NCBI GenBank assembly: GCA_947258825.1
Contig: CAMYJX010000037.1
Span: forward strand, 1 to 40,000
Direction of reading: 5' to 3'
DNA length: 40,000 nt
Origin: an uncultured Pseudomonadales bacterium
GTDB lineage: Bacteria; Pseudomonadota; Gammaproteobacteria; Pseudomonadales; Azotimanducaceae
This document shows positions 26,582-35,848 of this stretch, piece after piece. The translations under genes were made by a program, and so were the position numbers. Position 1 is the stretch's first letter. Every line of letters begins with the position of its first letter. The notes beneath the pieces are model-generated. The model was not told where the DNA came from and did not search any database. It saw only the letters and a program-made list of their open reading frames with translations.

Positions 26582-27757
26582 GTGAAGTTTGCCCGCAGGA
26601 TAGAAACCGTGTCTCCCTTCCGGGTTGTCGAACTGCTGGAGAGGGCTAAGGTGCTCGAAGCCGACGGCCACCGGGTGGTGCATCTGGAGGTGGGAGAGCC
26701 GGATTTCCCCACCGCGCCCTCCATCATCGAAGCGGGTCACGCGGCCCTGACCGGAGGCGCCACAAAATACACCCAGGCCCTGGGCATTCCCCCACTGCGG
26801 GCCAGAATCGCCGCCCATTATGCGGAGACAGCCGGCCTTCAGATTTCGCCGGACCGGGTTGTGGTTACCAGCGGTGCCAGCGCCGGGCTCATGCTGCTCT
26901 CGGCCCTGCTGCTTGATCCTGGTGATGAGCTGCTGCTCACGGATCCCGGGTACCCGTGCAACGAGGTTTTCGTCGGGCTGGTGAACGGTGTTGCCGTGCG
27001 CATTCCCCTTGACGCATCCGCCGGCTTTCAATTCAGCCTCGAACAGCTCGAAGGCCATTGGAGCGCCAGCACGAGAGGGGTGCTTGTGGCCTCCCCGGCG
27101 AACCCGACGGGTGCTGTTCTGCCCCGGCAGCTGCTCCTGGAAGTGGCCCGCAGCGTCGCCCGGCGCGAGGGTTTTCTGATCATCGATGAGATTTACCAGG
27201 GCCTGGTCTACGGGTCGGAACCCGAGTATCGCAGCGGGCTCGAGGTGACGGATGACGCCTTCGTTCTGAACAGTTTTTCCAAGTATTTCGGCATGACCGG
27301 CTGGCGGTTGGGGTGGATGGTGGTTCCCGAGCAGGCTCTGGATGGTGTTGCCCGCCTGGCCCAGAACCTTTTCATTTCCCCGCCCAGCCTGTCACAGCAC
27401 GCGGCGCTGGCCGCCTTGGAGCCCGCGGCCATGGCGGTGCACGAGTCGCGCAGAGAATCCTATGCCCGACGGATGGTTCAGCTTGCTGATGGCCTGGAAG
27501 CCCTTGGTTTCCGGTTACCCGTGCGCCCCGCGGGCGCATTCTATCTGTACGCGGATGTATCCGTGTTCGGCATCGATTCGCTGGATTTCTGCTGGCGACT
27601 GCTGGAGGAATATCAGGTCGCTGCGACGCCGGGCATCGACTTTGGCGATCACGAGGCGTCCCGCTACGTGCGATTCGCTTTTACGACGGGGGAGGACGAC
27701 ATCGCGCTGGGTCTTCAGCGCATCGCCCGTGCGCTGGGTGATTGGGGTGTTTCGTGA
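26582..27757 (+). CDS. PLP-dependent class I/II aminotransferase
   Basis: 391 residues, fold-type I aminotransferase. VGEPDFPTAPSI and TKYTQALGIPPLR lie near the N-terminus, ASPANPTGAVL and LIIDEIYQGLVYG in the middle, and the PLP-binding lysine is K234 in NSFSKYFGMTGWRLGW. It is an aspartate/aromatic-type enzyme; the substrate cannot be decided from sequence. GTG 26582 has an excellent GGAGG site (26571-26575) 6 nt upstream. It is divergent from dksA across 176 bp, the same neighbour as in Pseudomonas, and overlaps sfsA by 4 bp, so the two are coupled. Confidence 0.94.
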   Translation: MKFARRIETVSPFRVVELLERAKVLEADGHRVVHLEVGEPDFPTAPSIIEAGHAALTGGATKYTQALGIPPLRARIAAHYAETAGLQISPDRVVVTSGASAGLMLLSALLLDPGDELLLTDPGYPCNEVFVGLVNGVAVRIPLDASAGFQFSLEQLEGHWSASTRGVLVASPANPTGAVLPRQLLLEVARSVARREGFLIIDEIYQGLVYGSEPEYRSGLEVTDDAFVLNSFSKYFGMTGWRLGWMVVPEQALDGVARLAQNLFISPPSLSQHAALAALEPAAMAVHESRRESYARRMVQLADGLEALGFRLPVRPAGAFYLYADVSVFGIDSLDFCWRLLEEYQVAATPGIDFGDHEASRYVRFAFTTGEDDIALGLQRIARALGDWGVS

Positions 27758-28455
27758 GGCTCCAGCCGCCGCTCCAGAAAGGACGGCTCTTGAGGCGCTA
27801 CAAACGATTTCTTGCCGACGTGGAGGCGGCCGACGGCGCGGTACTGACCATGCATTGTCCCAACACGGGTGCAATGACCGGTTGTGCGGATCCCGGCTCT
27901 GAGGTCTGGTATTCCCGTTCGGACAATCCCAAACGAAAGTATGCTCACACCCTTGAAGTGGTCTGCACAGACGCCGGAAGAGTCGGGGTCAACACGGCCC
28001 GGGCCAATGGCCTCGTCGCCGAGGCCCTTGGCGACGCGCGGCTTGCGGGCTTCGGCCACTTTGCCGAGATCAGTCGCGAAGTCGCGATCCCTGGAGAAAG
28101 CGGTCGTTTCGATTTCTGCCTGCGTTCAGGTTCGGAGGTTTGCTGGCTGGAAGTCAAGAGCATGACGCTGTGTCTGTCAGGCGGCCGAGGTGCCTTTCCG
28201 GATGCGGTCAGCCAGCGGGCGCAGCGGCATCTGGCTGCTCTGCGGGCTCGGCGCCGCGCTGGAGATCGCGCAGCCCTGGTGTTCTGCGTCCAGCATACGG
28301 GTATCAGGTATGCGACCGTTGCGGAGGAAATCGACCCCGACTACGCGCAGGCGCTTCGGCTGGCTGTGGATTCAGGCGTGGAGGTGCTCGCGCTGGGCTG
28401 CAGCATCCGCCCTGACGAGATTATCCTTGCAGACCCGATGCCGGTGCGGATTTGA
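27754..28455 (+). CDS. sfsA: SfsA family protein
   Basis: 233 residues (234 in E. coli). Family signatures: LLRRYKRFLADV, LTMHCPNTGAMTGCADPG, DNPKRKYAHTLE, CWLEVKSMTL and GAFPDAVSQRAQRHL. SfsA has an OB-fold plus a nuclease-like domain; it was named for stimulating maltose genes in E. coli, but its biochemical role is unsettled. GTG 27754 overlaps the aminotransferase stop (GTGA). The 3' end runs 35 bp into the convergent pfkB-type gene. Confidence 0.95.
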   Translation: MRLQPPLQKGRLLRRYKRFLADVEAADGAVLTMHCPNTGAMTGCADPGSEVWYSRSDNPKRKYAHTLEVVCTDAGRVGVNTARANGLVAEALGDARLAGFGHFAEISREVAIPGESGRFDFCLRSGSEVCWLEVKSMTLCLSGGRGAFPDAVSQRAQRHLAALRARRRAGDRAALVFCVQHTGIRYATVAEEIDPDYAQALRLAVDSGVEVLALGCSIRPDEIILADPMPVRI

Positions 28456-29434
28456 ACTGGGTCAGCGTACGCCCGTAGTCTTCGATCCGGCGCAACCTGG
28501 CGCCGTACTGCTGGACCAGCTGGGCGGCGGAAAAATTGCCGAACGCGGCGGCCTCCGTCGAGTCCATGCCGCTGATCCAGCCGTACAGGCAGGCGCCCGC
28601 GTACATGTCGCCGGCACCGTTGGTGTCCACCGCCCGAACCTCATATCCGGGAACCAGCTCCTGGTGATGGCCGGACACCGACAGCGAGCCCCGCTTGCCC
28701 AGGGTAATGTTCAACGATCTGCCGATATCCTTGAGCTCATTGACGGCTATGTCGAGCCTGTCTGTTCCGGCCCAGCTCAGCGCCTCCTCTTCGTTGCAGA
28801 ACAGGTGGTCGACCCCGTTGCCGAGGATCTGCTCCAGGTTGCCGCGGAAGAACTCGACCATGCTGGGGTCGGACAGGCTGATGGCGGTCTTTACCTTGGA
28901 CTGCTCGGCGAGGTCCCGGCAGGCCACTGCCGCGGCCAGGCTATCGGGCGATGAGCTCAGATATCCTTCCACGTAAAAGTAACGGGCAGATGCCAGGGCA
29001 GACTCGTCGATCTCGGGAATGCCGAGTTTCGTTGAGACGCCCAGAAACGTATTCATCGAACGTTCGGCGTCCGGGGTCACGAGTACCAGGCAGCGACCCG
29101 ACTTTCCCGCGCTGCTGCTTGCGTTGTGGTTGGTTCGTACCCCTGCCGCGTTCAGATCATCGAGAAAGAACGCGCCCGTATCGTCTTCAGCCAGCTTGCA
29201 CGAGTAGAAGGCCTGGCCACCGAAACCCTGGACCGCAAGAATAGAATTCGCGGCGGATCCGCCGCTCAATCGTTCGGCCTGGTAGGCCTCCAGGTCCACT
29301 ACCAGAGCCTCCAGCCGCTCTTCCTCTACGAGCGTCATATGTCCTTTGGCGATGCCGTGGCGATGCAGAAAGCTGTCCTCCACGCGATATTCCATATCGA
29401 CCAGCGCGTTTCCCAGGCCATAGACGTCGTACAT
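28421..29434 (-). CDS. PfkB-family sugar/nucleoside kinase (adenosine kinase-like)
   Basis: 337 residues. Ribokinase-fold signatures are GLGNALVD at the start, the substrate motif LSGGSAANSILAVQGFGG (about 57-73), and the ATP/catalytic motif DTNGAGDMYAG with D270 and D276. The overall pattern is closest to the adenosine kinase-like branch; the actual substrate is not determined. AGGAG precedes the ATG by 9 nt. It is the last gene of the clcA-hemJ-hemL-pfkB group, 45 bp after hemL, and its last 35 bp overlap sfsA tail to tail. Confidence 0.9.
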   Translation of the reverse strand: MYDVYGLGNALVDMEYRVEDSFLHRHGIAKGHMTLVEEERLEALVVDLEAYQAERLSGGSAANSILAVQGFGGQAFYSCKLAEDDTGAFFLDDLNAAGVRTNHNASSSAGKSGRCLVLVTPDAERSMNTFLGVSTKLGIPEIDESALASARYFYVEGYLSSSPDSLAAAVACRDLAEQSKVKTAISLSDPSMVEFFRGNLEQILGNGVDHLFCNEEEALSWAGTDRLDIAVNELKDIGRSLNITLGKRGSLSVSGHHQELVPGYEVRAVDTNGAGDMYAGACLYGWISGMDSTEAAAFGNFSAAQLVQQYGARLRRIEDYGRTLTQFKSAPASGLQG

Positions 29435-29479
29435 AGGTGTTTGCTCCTGTTCTGCGTTGGGGTGCGGAGAGTGAGTGGC

Positions 29480-30763
<1,284 letters not shown>

Positions 30764-30771
30764 AGTGTGCC

Positions 30772-31206
30772 TCAAAAAGGCTTAACGACGACCAGGATGA
30801 CAATGAGTATAAGCAATAGCGCGGGAACCTCGTTGAATACCCGGTAAAACTTTTCGCTGTGGGGGTTCTGGTCGGCTGCCAGCCGGCGGACGATTCGAGC
30901 GCAGTAGTGGTGATAACCCAGCAGCACCGCCACGCCCGCCAGTTTGAGCCACAGCCAGCCGCTGGAGGCAAACGCGGACCAGCCAAGTATGAGCATCCAG
31001 ATGCCAAAGACCAGAGAAATGATCATGGAGGGGCGCATGATTACCCGGTACAGCTTCGCTTCCATGACCTTGAAGCGATCCTGACCGGCCTGATCTGGTG
31101 TCCCGGTGTGATAGATGAACAGGCGCGGCAGATAGAATAGAGCGGCGAACCAGCACACCACGCCGATGATGTGAAACGATTTGATCCAGAGATAACCGGT
31201 GCTCAT
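30772..31206 (-). CDS. hemJ: Protoporphyrinogen IX oxidase HemJ
   Basis: 144 residues (about 142 typical) with four predicted membrane helices. The first helix carries the conserved His ([28 protein letters not shown]). It also shows [20 protein letters not shown] and [19 protein letters not shown]. HemJ is the integral-membrane enzyme replacing HemG/HemY in many Proteobacteria. ATG 31206 overlaps the clcA stop by 4 bp (ATGA, 31203-31206); the frame is open upstream to 31296, but that part lies within clcA and is not HemJ-like. Direct linkage to hemL supports the haem role. Confidence 0.93.
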   Translation of the reverse strand: MSTGYLWIKSFHIIGVVCWFAALFYLPRLFIYHTGTPDQAGQDRFKVMEAKLYRVIMRPSMIISLVFGIWMLILGWSAFASSGWLWLKLAGVAVLLGYHHYCARIVRRLAADQNPHSEKFYRVFNEVPALLLILIVILVVVKPF

Positions 31207-32891
31207 GGGATGATTTCCCGGTAGTTGTCGATGTCGTCCTGGGTTATGACGCCCATGACGGAAGCGATCATCGGTGCAGAAGTCCGTCGGATGCAAAGCG
31301 CCTCCACGCCGGCAGGTTGAATGGCATCCTGGGCTTCCTGGATGGTCGCACGATAGTCGACGTTGGCGATATCCAGCCTCTGCGCAGGGATGCGCAGCAG
31401 GGGGATATCATTAAGCTGTTGGCCCTTTTCGTCCATGAAAACCTGCAGGTCGGGGGCGCTGAGCACGCATCTAACGTCCCCCGGGCCGGTTTCCACGACG
31501 ATCCATCGAGGCTTGCTCAGCAGCGCGTTTTCCACCTCGCTTCTCGGGCAGATGAAGTTCAGACGGGCGAAGCGTCGTTCCATGATGGCGGCGACGCCGG
31601 CCCTTTGCAGATGCAGCGTGGCTGGATTCGGTGGGTATTGCAGGCCAAGGGTATTGAGGGTCGAAAGAAAAACGGATTTCTGTCTGAAGCCCACCCCGGT
31701 CACCAGCGTTGCGACGACGATGATGAGCATGGCGGGAAGGATCAGATTGGGGTTTGCAGTGAGCTCCATGACCGCCATCAGGGCCGCCAGCGGCGCCTGC
31801 AGCACCGCGGCCATCATCGCAGCCATGCCCAGCATCACGTAAAACCCCTGGGAAGTGATTTCCATGGTCCCCTCGCCCGGTTGCAGGTAACCGCCGAGAA
31901 TTCCGAGGATGCCTCCTACCGCCGCGCCGATCACGAACGTGGGCCCGATGAGGCCGACGGGAATTCCGAGCCCAACGGCGGCGGCGCTGCAAAGGCACTT
32001 CATCAGGGTGATGCCCATCAGCGTGTAGATCGCCAGCTCACCCATCATGGCGGCGTTGACGGTGTCATACCCCACCCCCATGACTTCGGGCGTGACGACG
32101 GCAGTCAGGCCTGTGATGGCGCCAGCCAGCAGCGCGCGAGCCCAGAACGGCCAGTGGTTCAATCGGGCGAAGAGCTGCACCAGCTGGATGAAGCCGGCAG
32201 CCACACAGCCGATGATGACGCCTGCCAGCGCAACGTACGGAATCTCTGCCAGCGAGTGCAGTTGCAGTGGGGCCACCATGAAGGCGGGCTCGTCGCCGAT
32301 GAAATAGTGGGTCAACAGCGTTGAGGTTACAGCCGCGATGATCACCGGAATGAAGGACCCGATGGTGTATTCCATCATGACTACCTCCATTGCGAAGATG
32401 ACCCCGGCAATGGGCGTGTTGAACGAGCCTGCGATGGCGGCTGCGGTACCGCAGGCCACCAGCGTGCGAATGCTGTTGTTGGGCAGCTCGAAAGCCTGAC
32501 CCAGCAGGCTGGAACTGGCAGCGCCCAGGTGGATGGCAGGGCCTTCTCTGCCGCCGGATTGGCCGGATATCAGCGCGATGATGCCGCCGAAGAACTGCAC
32601 CAAGGCGTTACGGAGCGGCATGTAGCCCTGATGCCGGGACAGACGCTCCATCACGTGAACCACGCCTACCCTGCGCGCTTCGTTGGGCAGCCAGCTGAGC
32701 AGGATGCCCAGGAGCACGGCGCCCATCACCGGCAGGGCGAGGCGTTCGGTGTAGCCCAGCGTTTCAAAGGTTTCGGCGCCGTCGGGCAGCAGCCACAGAC
32801 GCAGGGTAAGGTCCACGGCGGTTCTGAACACCAGAAGCACGGCCCCGGTGAACAGACCTGCGGCGATTGCCATCAGGGCCAGCTGAGGCAA
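31203..32891 (-). CDS. CLC-family chloride channel/transporter (start uncertain)
   Basis: 562 residues from TTG 32891. A CLC membrane domain (about 1-420) is followed by a C-terminal CBS-like region. The gating motif GREGP (E116) is present in SGQSGGREGPAIHLGA, as are FNTPIAGVIFAMEVV and GIPVGLIGPTFVIGA. The GSGIP selectivity motif is replaced (VGVVHVME), the internal proton Glu (E203 of E. coli ClcA) aligns with Val, and the pore Tyr (Y445) aligns with Phe. The frame continues upstream of the TTG with a plausible N-terminus (KLREYLSVGFFRQRLASADA) to a TAA at 32973-32975 but has no ATG/GTG/TTG; a CTG at 32957 lies 5 nt after GGAG. Overlaps hemJ by 4 bp. Confidence 0.88.
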   Translation of the reverse strand: MPQLALMAIAAGLFTGAVLLVFRTAVDLTLRLWLLPDGAETFETLGYTERLALPVMGAVLLGILLSWLPNEARRVGVVHVMERLSRHQGYMPLRNALVQFFGGIIALISGQSGGREGPAIHLGAASSSLLGQAFELPNNSIRTLVACGTAAAIAGSFNTPIAGVIFAMEVVMMEYTIGSFIPVIIAAVTSTLLTHYFIGDEPAFMVAPLQLHSLAEIPYVALAGVIIGCVAAGFIQLVQLFARLNHWPFWARALLAGAITGLTAVVTPEVMGVGYDTVNAAMMGELAIYTLMGITLMKCLCSAAAVGLGIPVGLIGPTFVIGAAVGGILGILGGYLQPGEGTMEITSQGFYVMLGMAAMMAAVLQAPLAALMAVMELTANPNLILPAMLIIVVATLVTGVGFRQKSVFLSTLNTLGLQYPPNPATLHLQRAGVAAIMERRFARLNFICPRSEVENALLSKPRWIVVETGPGDVRCVLSAPDLQVFMDEKGQQLNDIPLLRIPAQRLDIANVDYRATIQEAQDAIQPAGVEALCIRRTSAPMIASVMGVITQDDIDNYREIIP

Positions 32892-33037
32892 GGCATCTGC
32901 GCTGGCCAGGCGCTGCCGAAAGAAGCCTACAGACAGGTATTCGCGTAGCTTGGGCAGCGGCTCTCCCCGGGATTACCCGATCCCTTAAACTGGTGGGAAC
33001 TAGCTTCTAGTATAAGCTTCCTAACTGACGATGGCAG

Positions 33038-33784
33038 ATGACGAGCCTGGGTTTCATATCCCGCATGATTGACAGTCGCTACATCCTGGTCACTGAAAGC
33101 CCCTGGCGGCGCTACCTGGTTCGTGCCGGCGTGATGGTGGTCGTCTGCGCCGCGGTGGCTTTCGGCTACTGGCTGGGGCGTGAAACCGCCCTGCTGGACG
33201 GCAGCTACACGTCCTCGCTGGAGGCACTGGATCAGGCGCACAGAGCGAAGATCACGCAGCTGAACGGGGACCTCGTCGACGCCAGGCTGGCACAGACCGT
33301 TAATGAGCAAGCGTCCCAGTCGTTGAGGAGCCGGATCAGCGAACTGAGGGACGCGGTCGCGGTGCTGGAGGAAGAGGTAGTCTTCTACAAGAGCCTCATG
33401 GCGCCCTCGAGCCTGGCCAAGGGTCTGCAGATTTCCGATTTCGAGCTCCACCCTGCGGAAGAAGACAATCAATATGCCTTTCGAGTGCTGTTGACCCAGG
33501 CAGTCGTGCGGCGTGACTGGGTGCAGGGGGCTGTAGAGCTGTCTGTTCAGGGATGGGTCCAGGCTGATGATGGCGAAAAGGAAGAATCGCTGTCCCTGGC
33601 AGACCTGGGAGAGCAGGATGTCTATCCGTTGAAGTTCAAGTTTCGCTATTTCCAGAACGTCACAGGGCTGATCAGCCTGCCAGACGGTTTCAGGCCGGAA
33701 CTGGTGGTCGTTGCCGCCACGCCCAGAGGTAGATCTGCTGATGCTTTGCAACGAAGTTTTCGGTGGGCCTTGAACGCAGGATGA
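33038..33784 (+). CDS. Single-pass membrane protein with coiled coil (DUF6776-like)
   Basis: 248 residues. One membrane segment (about 27-46, VRAGVMVVVCAAVAFGYWLG) follows a short basic cytoplasmic start. A coiled coil (about 55-125) comes next, and then a predicted beta-rich periplasmic domain (ISDFELHPAEEDNQYAFRVLL to LVVVAATPRGRS). I recognise it as the conserved hypothetical gene that precedes the bactofilin gene and erpA in Pseudomonas; no function is established that I know of. The start could be ATG 33038 or ATG 33065. A scaffold role with the bactofilin is conceivable but inferred only from adjacency. Confidence 0.82.
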   Translation: MTSLGFISRMIDSRYILVTESPWRRYLVRAGVMVVVCAAVAFGYWLGRETALLDGSYTSSLEALDQAHRAKITQLNGDLVDARLAQTVNEQASQSLRSRISELRDAVAVLEEEVVFYKSLMAPSSLAKGLQISDFELHPAEEDNQYAFRVLLTQAVVRRDWVQGAVELSVQGWVQADDGEKEESLSLADLGEQDVYPLKFKFRYFQNVTGLISLPDGFRPELVVVAATPRGRSADALQRSFRWALNAG

Positions 33785-33848
33785 TGCCGGGCGGCTATGC
33801 TAGATAAAATGGGCCGGAAAACGGGCCGCTGCAAGAGGTAATACTTCG

Positions 33849-34262
33849 ATGGCAAAAATCAAAATTGACAAGGGCGTTACTCTGATTGCGGCGCATACCG
33901 AGGTGAACGGAGACGTTCGCTTCACGGATCAGCTGTTCGTGAACGGCGTCATCAACGGCAATGTCTATGCGAGTCCCGACGCCAAGGCCACGGTCATTGT
34001 CAGCGAGGGTGGCACGGTGAATGGTCAGATTCATGTCCCTCATGTGGTCATCAATGGCCACATTGAGGGCGATGTATTTGCATCGACCAAGGTCGAACTT
34101 GCGACGAAGGCGCGGGTCAAAGGGAATGTGTACTATAAGCTCATCGAGATGCAGCTGGGCGCAATGGTGGACGGACAGCTGGTGCACGACGAGAAAGTTG
34201 GGACGGAGAATGTTCACCCGTTCCCCGCTGAGGCAGGCACTGAGGCCTCCGAGCCGGAATGA
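33849..34262 (+). CDS. Bactofilin-family polymer-forming cytoskeletal protein
   Basis: 137 residues. The central part is a run of short beta-helix repeats (TEVNGDVRFTDQLFVNGVIN, GGTVNGQIHVPHVVINGHIEG, KARVKGNVYYKLIEM) typical of bactofilins (DUF583/CcmA). Such proteins self-assemble into nucleotide-independent filaments and often position cell-wall enzymes. No transmembrane segment is visible; the N- and C-terminal tails are short and polar. ATG 33849 has AGAGG-like purines upstream (33833-33838). It is 64 bp after the coiled-coil membrane protein gene and near the M23 endopeptidase operon. Confidence 0.92.
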   Translation: MAKIKIDKGVTLIAAHTEVNGDVRFTDQLFVNGVINGNVYASPDAKATVIVSEGGTVNGQIHVPHVVINGHIEGDVFASTKVELATKARVKGNVYYKLIEMQLGAMVDGQLVHDEKVGTENVHPFPAEAGTEASEPE

Positions 34263-34377
34263 CGGGCGGCACCGCGTGCTCGCCGGTGGTGGTATTAGCC
34301 GAAGTATCTTGACGGCCAGAAGCCGTTTCTGATATCTCCGGCCGTAACTTATTTGGGTAACCAGACGTCAGAAAGTC

Positions 34378-34710
34378 ATGCAGACGGAAATAGCACTGTC
34401 GGACAGCGCTGCAGCGAAAGTCAGGACGCTGATGGATGCCGAAGGCAATCCTGAGCTCAAACTGCGGGTGTTCATAACCGGCGGGGGCTGCAGCGGTTTT
34501 TCGTACGGCTTCACCTTCGATGAGGATGTTGCGGAGGACGACGCCGTCGTTCAGCGCAATGGCGTCACCCTGCTCGTTGATCCGTTGAGCTATCAGTATC
34601 TGGCCGGTGCGGAAGTGGACTACAAAGAGGATCTGCAGGGCGCACAATTCCTGATAGCCAATCCGAACGCCTCCGCGACCTGTGGTTGCGGCAACTCTTT
34701 CGCAATCTGA
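34378..34710 (+). CDS. erpA: Iron-sulfur cluster insertion protein ErpA (A-type carrier)
   Basis: 110 residues. The three ligand cysteines of A-type carriers are present: C38 in [10 protein letters not shown] and C102 and C104 in [33 protein letters not shown] is characteristic of ErpA rather than IscA by length and context. It delivers 4Fe-4S clusters to apoenzymes such as IspG. It precedes convergent anmK, as in Pseudomonas. The 115-bp region before it has no assignable promoter or IscR site by eye. Confidence 0.95.
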   Translation: MQTEIALSDSAAAKVRTLMDAEGNPELKLRVFITGGGCSGFSYGFTFDEDVAEDDAVVQRNGVTLLVDPLSYQYLAGAEVDYKEDLQGAQFLIANPNASATCGCGNSFAI

Positions 34711-34735
34711 AGTCCGAGCCGATGCCCGTCCTGTC

Positions 34736-35848
34736 TCAGCGGGGCAACCCGGGATAAACGGCGCCCAGCACCCGGTAGCCGCTGGCTCCGCTCACGGAAG
34801 GTTCGTTACCTGGAAGGCCGCTGATTGTCTGGTGGGCTAACCAGGCGAAGGCGGCAGCCTCGATGCTGTCACCGTCGAATCCCTCTGCATCTGTGGTCGT
34901 CACGGGCAGATTGGCGCTTTCCGACAGCGCCTGCATGAGGGTTCTGTTGAGCCTGCCTCCCCCGCAGACCAGCACGCGCCGGATTCCGGGCGCCCAGCGA
35001 TGAAGCGCTTGCGCCACGGATTCTGCGGTAAAGGCGCACAGGGTGGCCTGGGTATCGGCCGCGCCCGCTGGAAGCTCTGAATTCAAGCTTGCCAACCATT
35101 GCAGATTGTAGTGTTCGCGACCTGTGCTTTTCGGCGGTGGCCGATGCAGATAGGCATCGGCCAGCAGCACCTTCAGAAGCTCGTCGTTCACCTGGCCCTC
35201 GGCGGCCCAGGCGCCCTGCTGGTCGAATGGTTCTTGACGCGTCTTCTGTATCCATTCGTCCATCAGTCCGTTTCCCGGCCCGGTATCGAAACCGCTGATA
35301 GGACGAGCCGAATCTGCTGGCAGAAGCGTAAGGTTGGCAATGCCGCCGATATTCAGGACTGCTCGATCTTCGTTGGAGCTTCTGAAGAGGGCTTCGTGAA
35401 AGGGCGGTACCAGCGGCGCACCCTGGCCACCCGCGGCCATGTCCCGCCGGCGGAAGTCCGCCACCGTGGTGATGCCCGTCCGCTCTGCGATCCGGTTCGG
35501 GTCGCCGATCTGCAGGGTGAAGGGCTGATCGCCTTCGGGACGGTGGCGAACGGTCTGGCCGTGGCTGCCGATAGCCGTAACATTGCCCGCTGTCACACTG
35601 TGTTCGTCCAGAAAATCGTTTACGGCGTCGCCGATGAAGCTTCCCAGAGCCCGGTCTGCACGGCCCAGCGTATCGATATCGTCATTCCCGGGCTGGCCCA
35701 AGGACAGCAGCGTCCCACGCAGTGCCTCGGGCAGGTCGAACGTTCGTGCGCCGTGCAGGCGCGGAGCCTCATCAACCTCCAGGAGCGCAAGGTCCAGCCC
35801 GTCAACGCTGGTGCCGGATATGGCTCCTACATAGAGGCGTCCGGTCAC
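34736..35848 (-). CDS. anmK: Anhydro-N-acetylmuramic acid kinase
   Basis: 370 residues (369 in E. coli). It cleaves and phosphorylates 1,6-anhydro-MurNAc to MurNAc-6-P in peptidoglycan recycling. ASKHA-fold signatures: YVGAISGTSVDGLDLALLEVD at the start, GSHGQTVRHRP, LNIGGIANLTLLP, SGFDTGPGNGLMDEW and VCGGGRLNRTLM. Its ATG overlaps the stop of the upstream M23 peptidase by 4 bp (35845-35848), so wall cleavage and recycling are translationally coupled. Confidence 0.97.
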   Translation of the reverse strand: MTGRLYVGAISGTSVDGLDLALLEVDEAPRLHGARTFDLPEALRGTLLSLGQPGNDDIDTLGRADRALGSFIGDAVNDFLDEHSVTAGNVTAIGSHGQTVRHRPEGDQPFTLQIGDPNRIAERTGITTVADFRRRDMAAGGQGAPLVPPFHEALFRSSNEDRAVLNIGGIANLTLLPADSARPISGFDTGPGNGLMDEWIQKTRQEPFDQQGAWAAEGQVNDELLKVLLADAYLHRPPPKSTGREHYNLQWLASLNSELPAGAADTQATLCAFTAESVAQALHRWAPGIRRVLVCGGGRLNRTLMQALSESANLPVTTTDAEGFDGDSIEAAAFAWLAHQTISGLPGNEPSVSGASGYRVLGAVYPGLPR

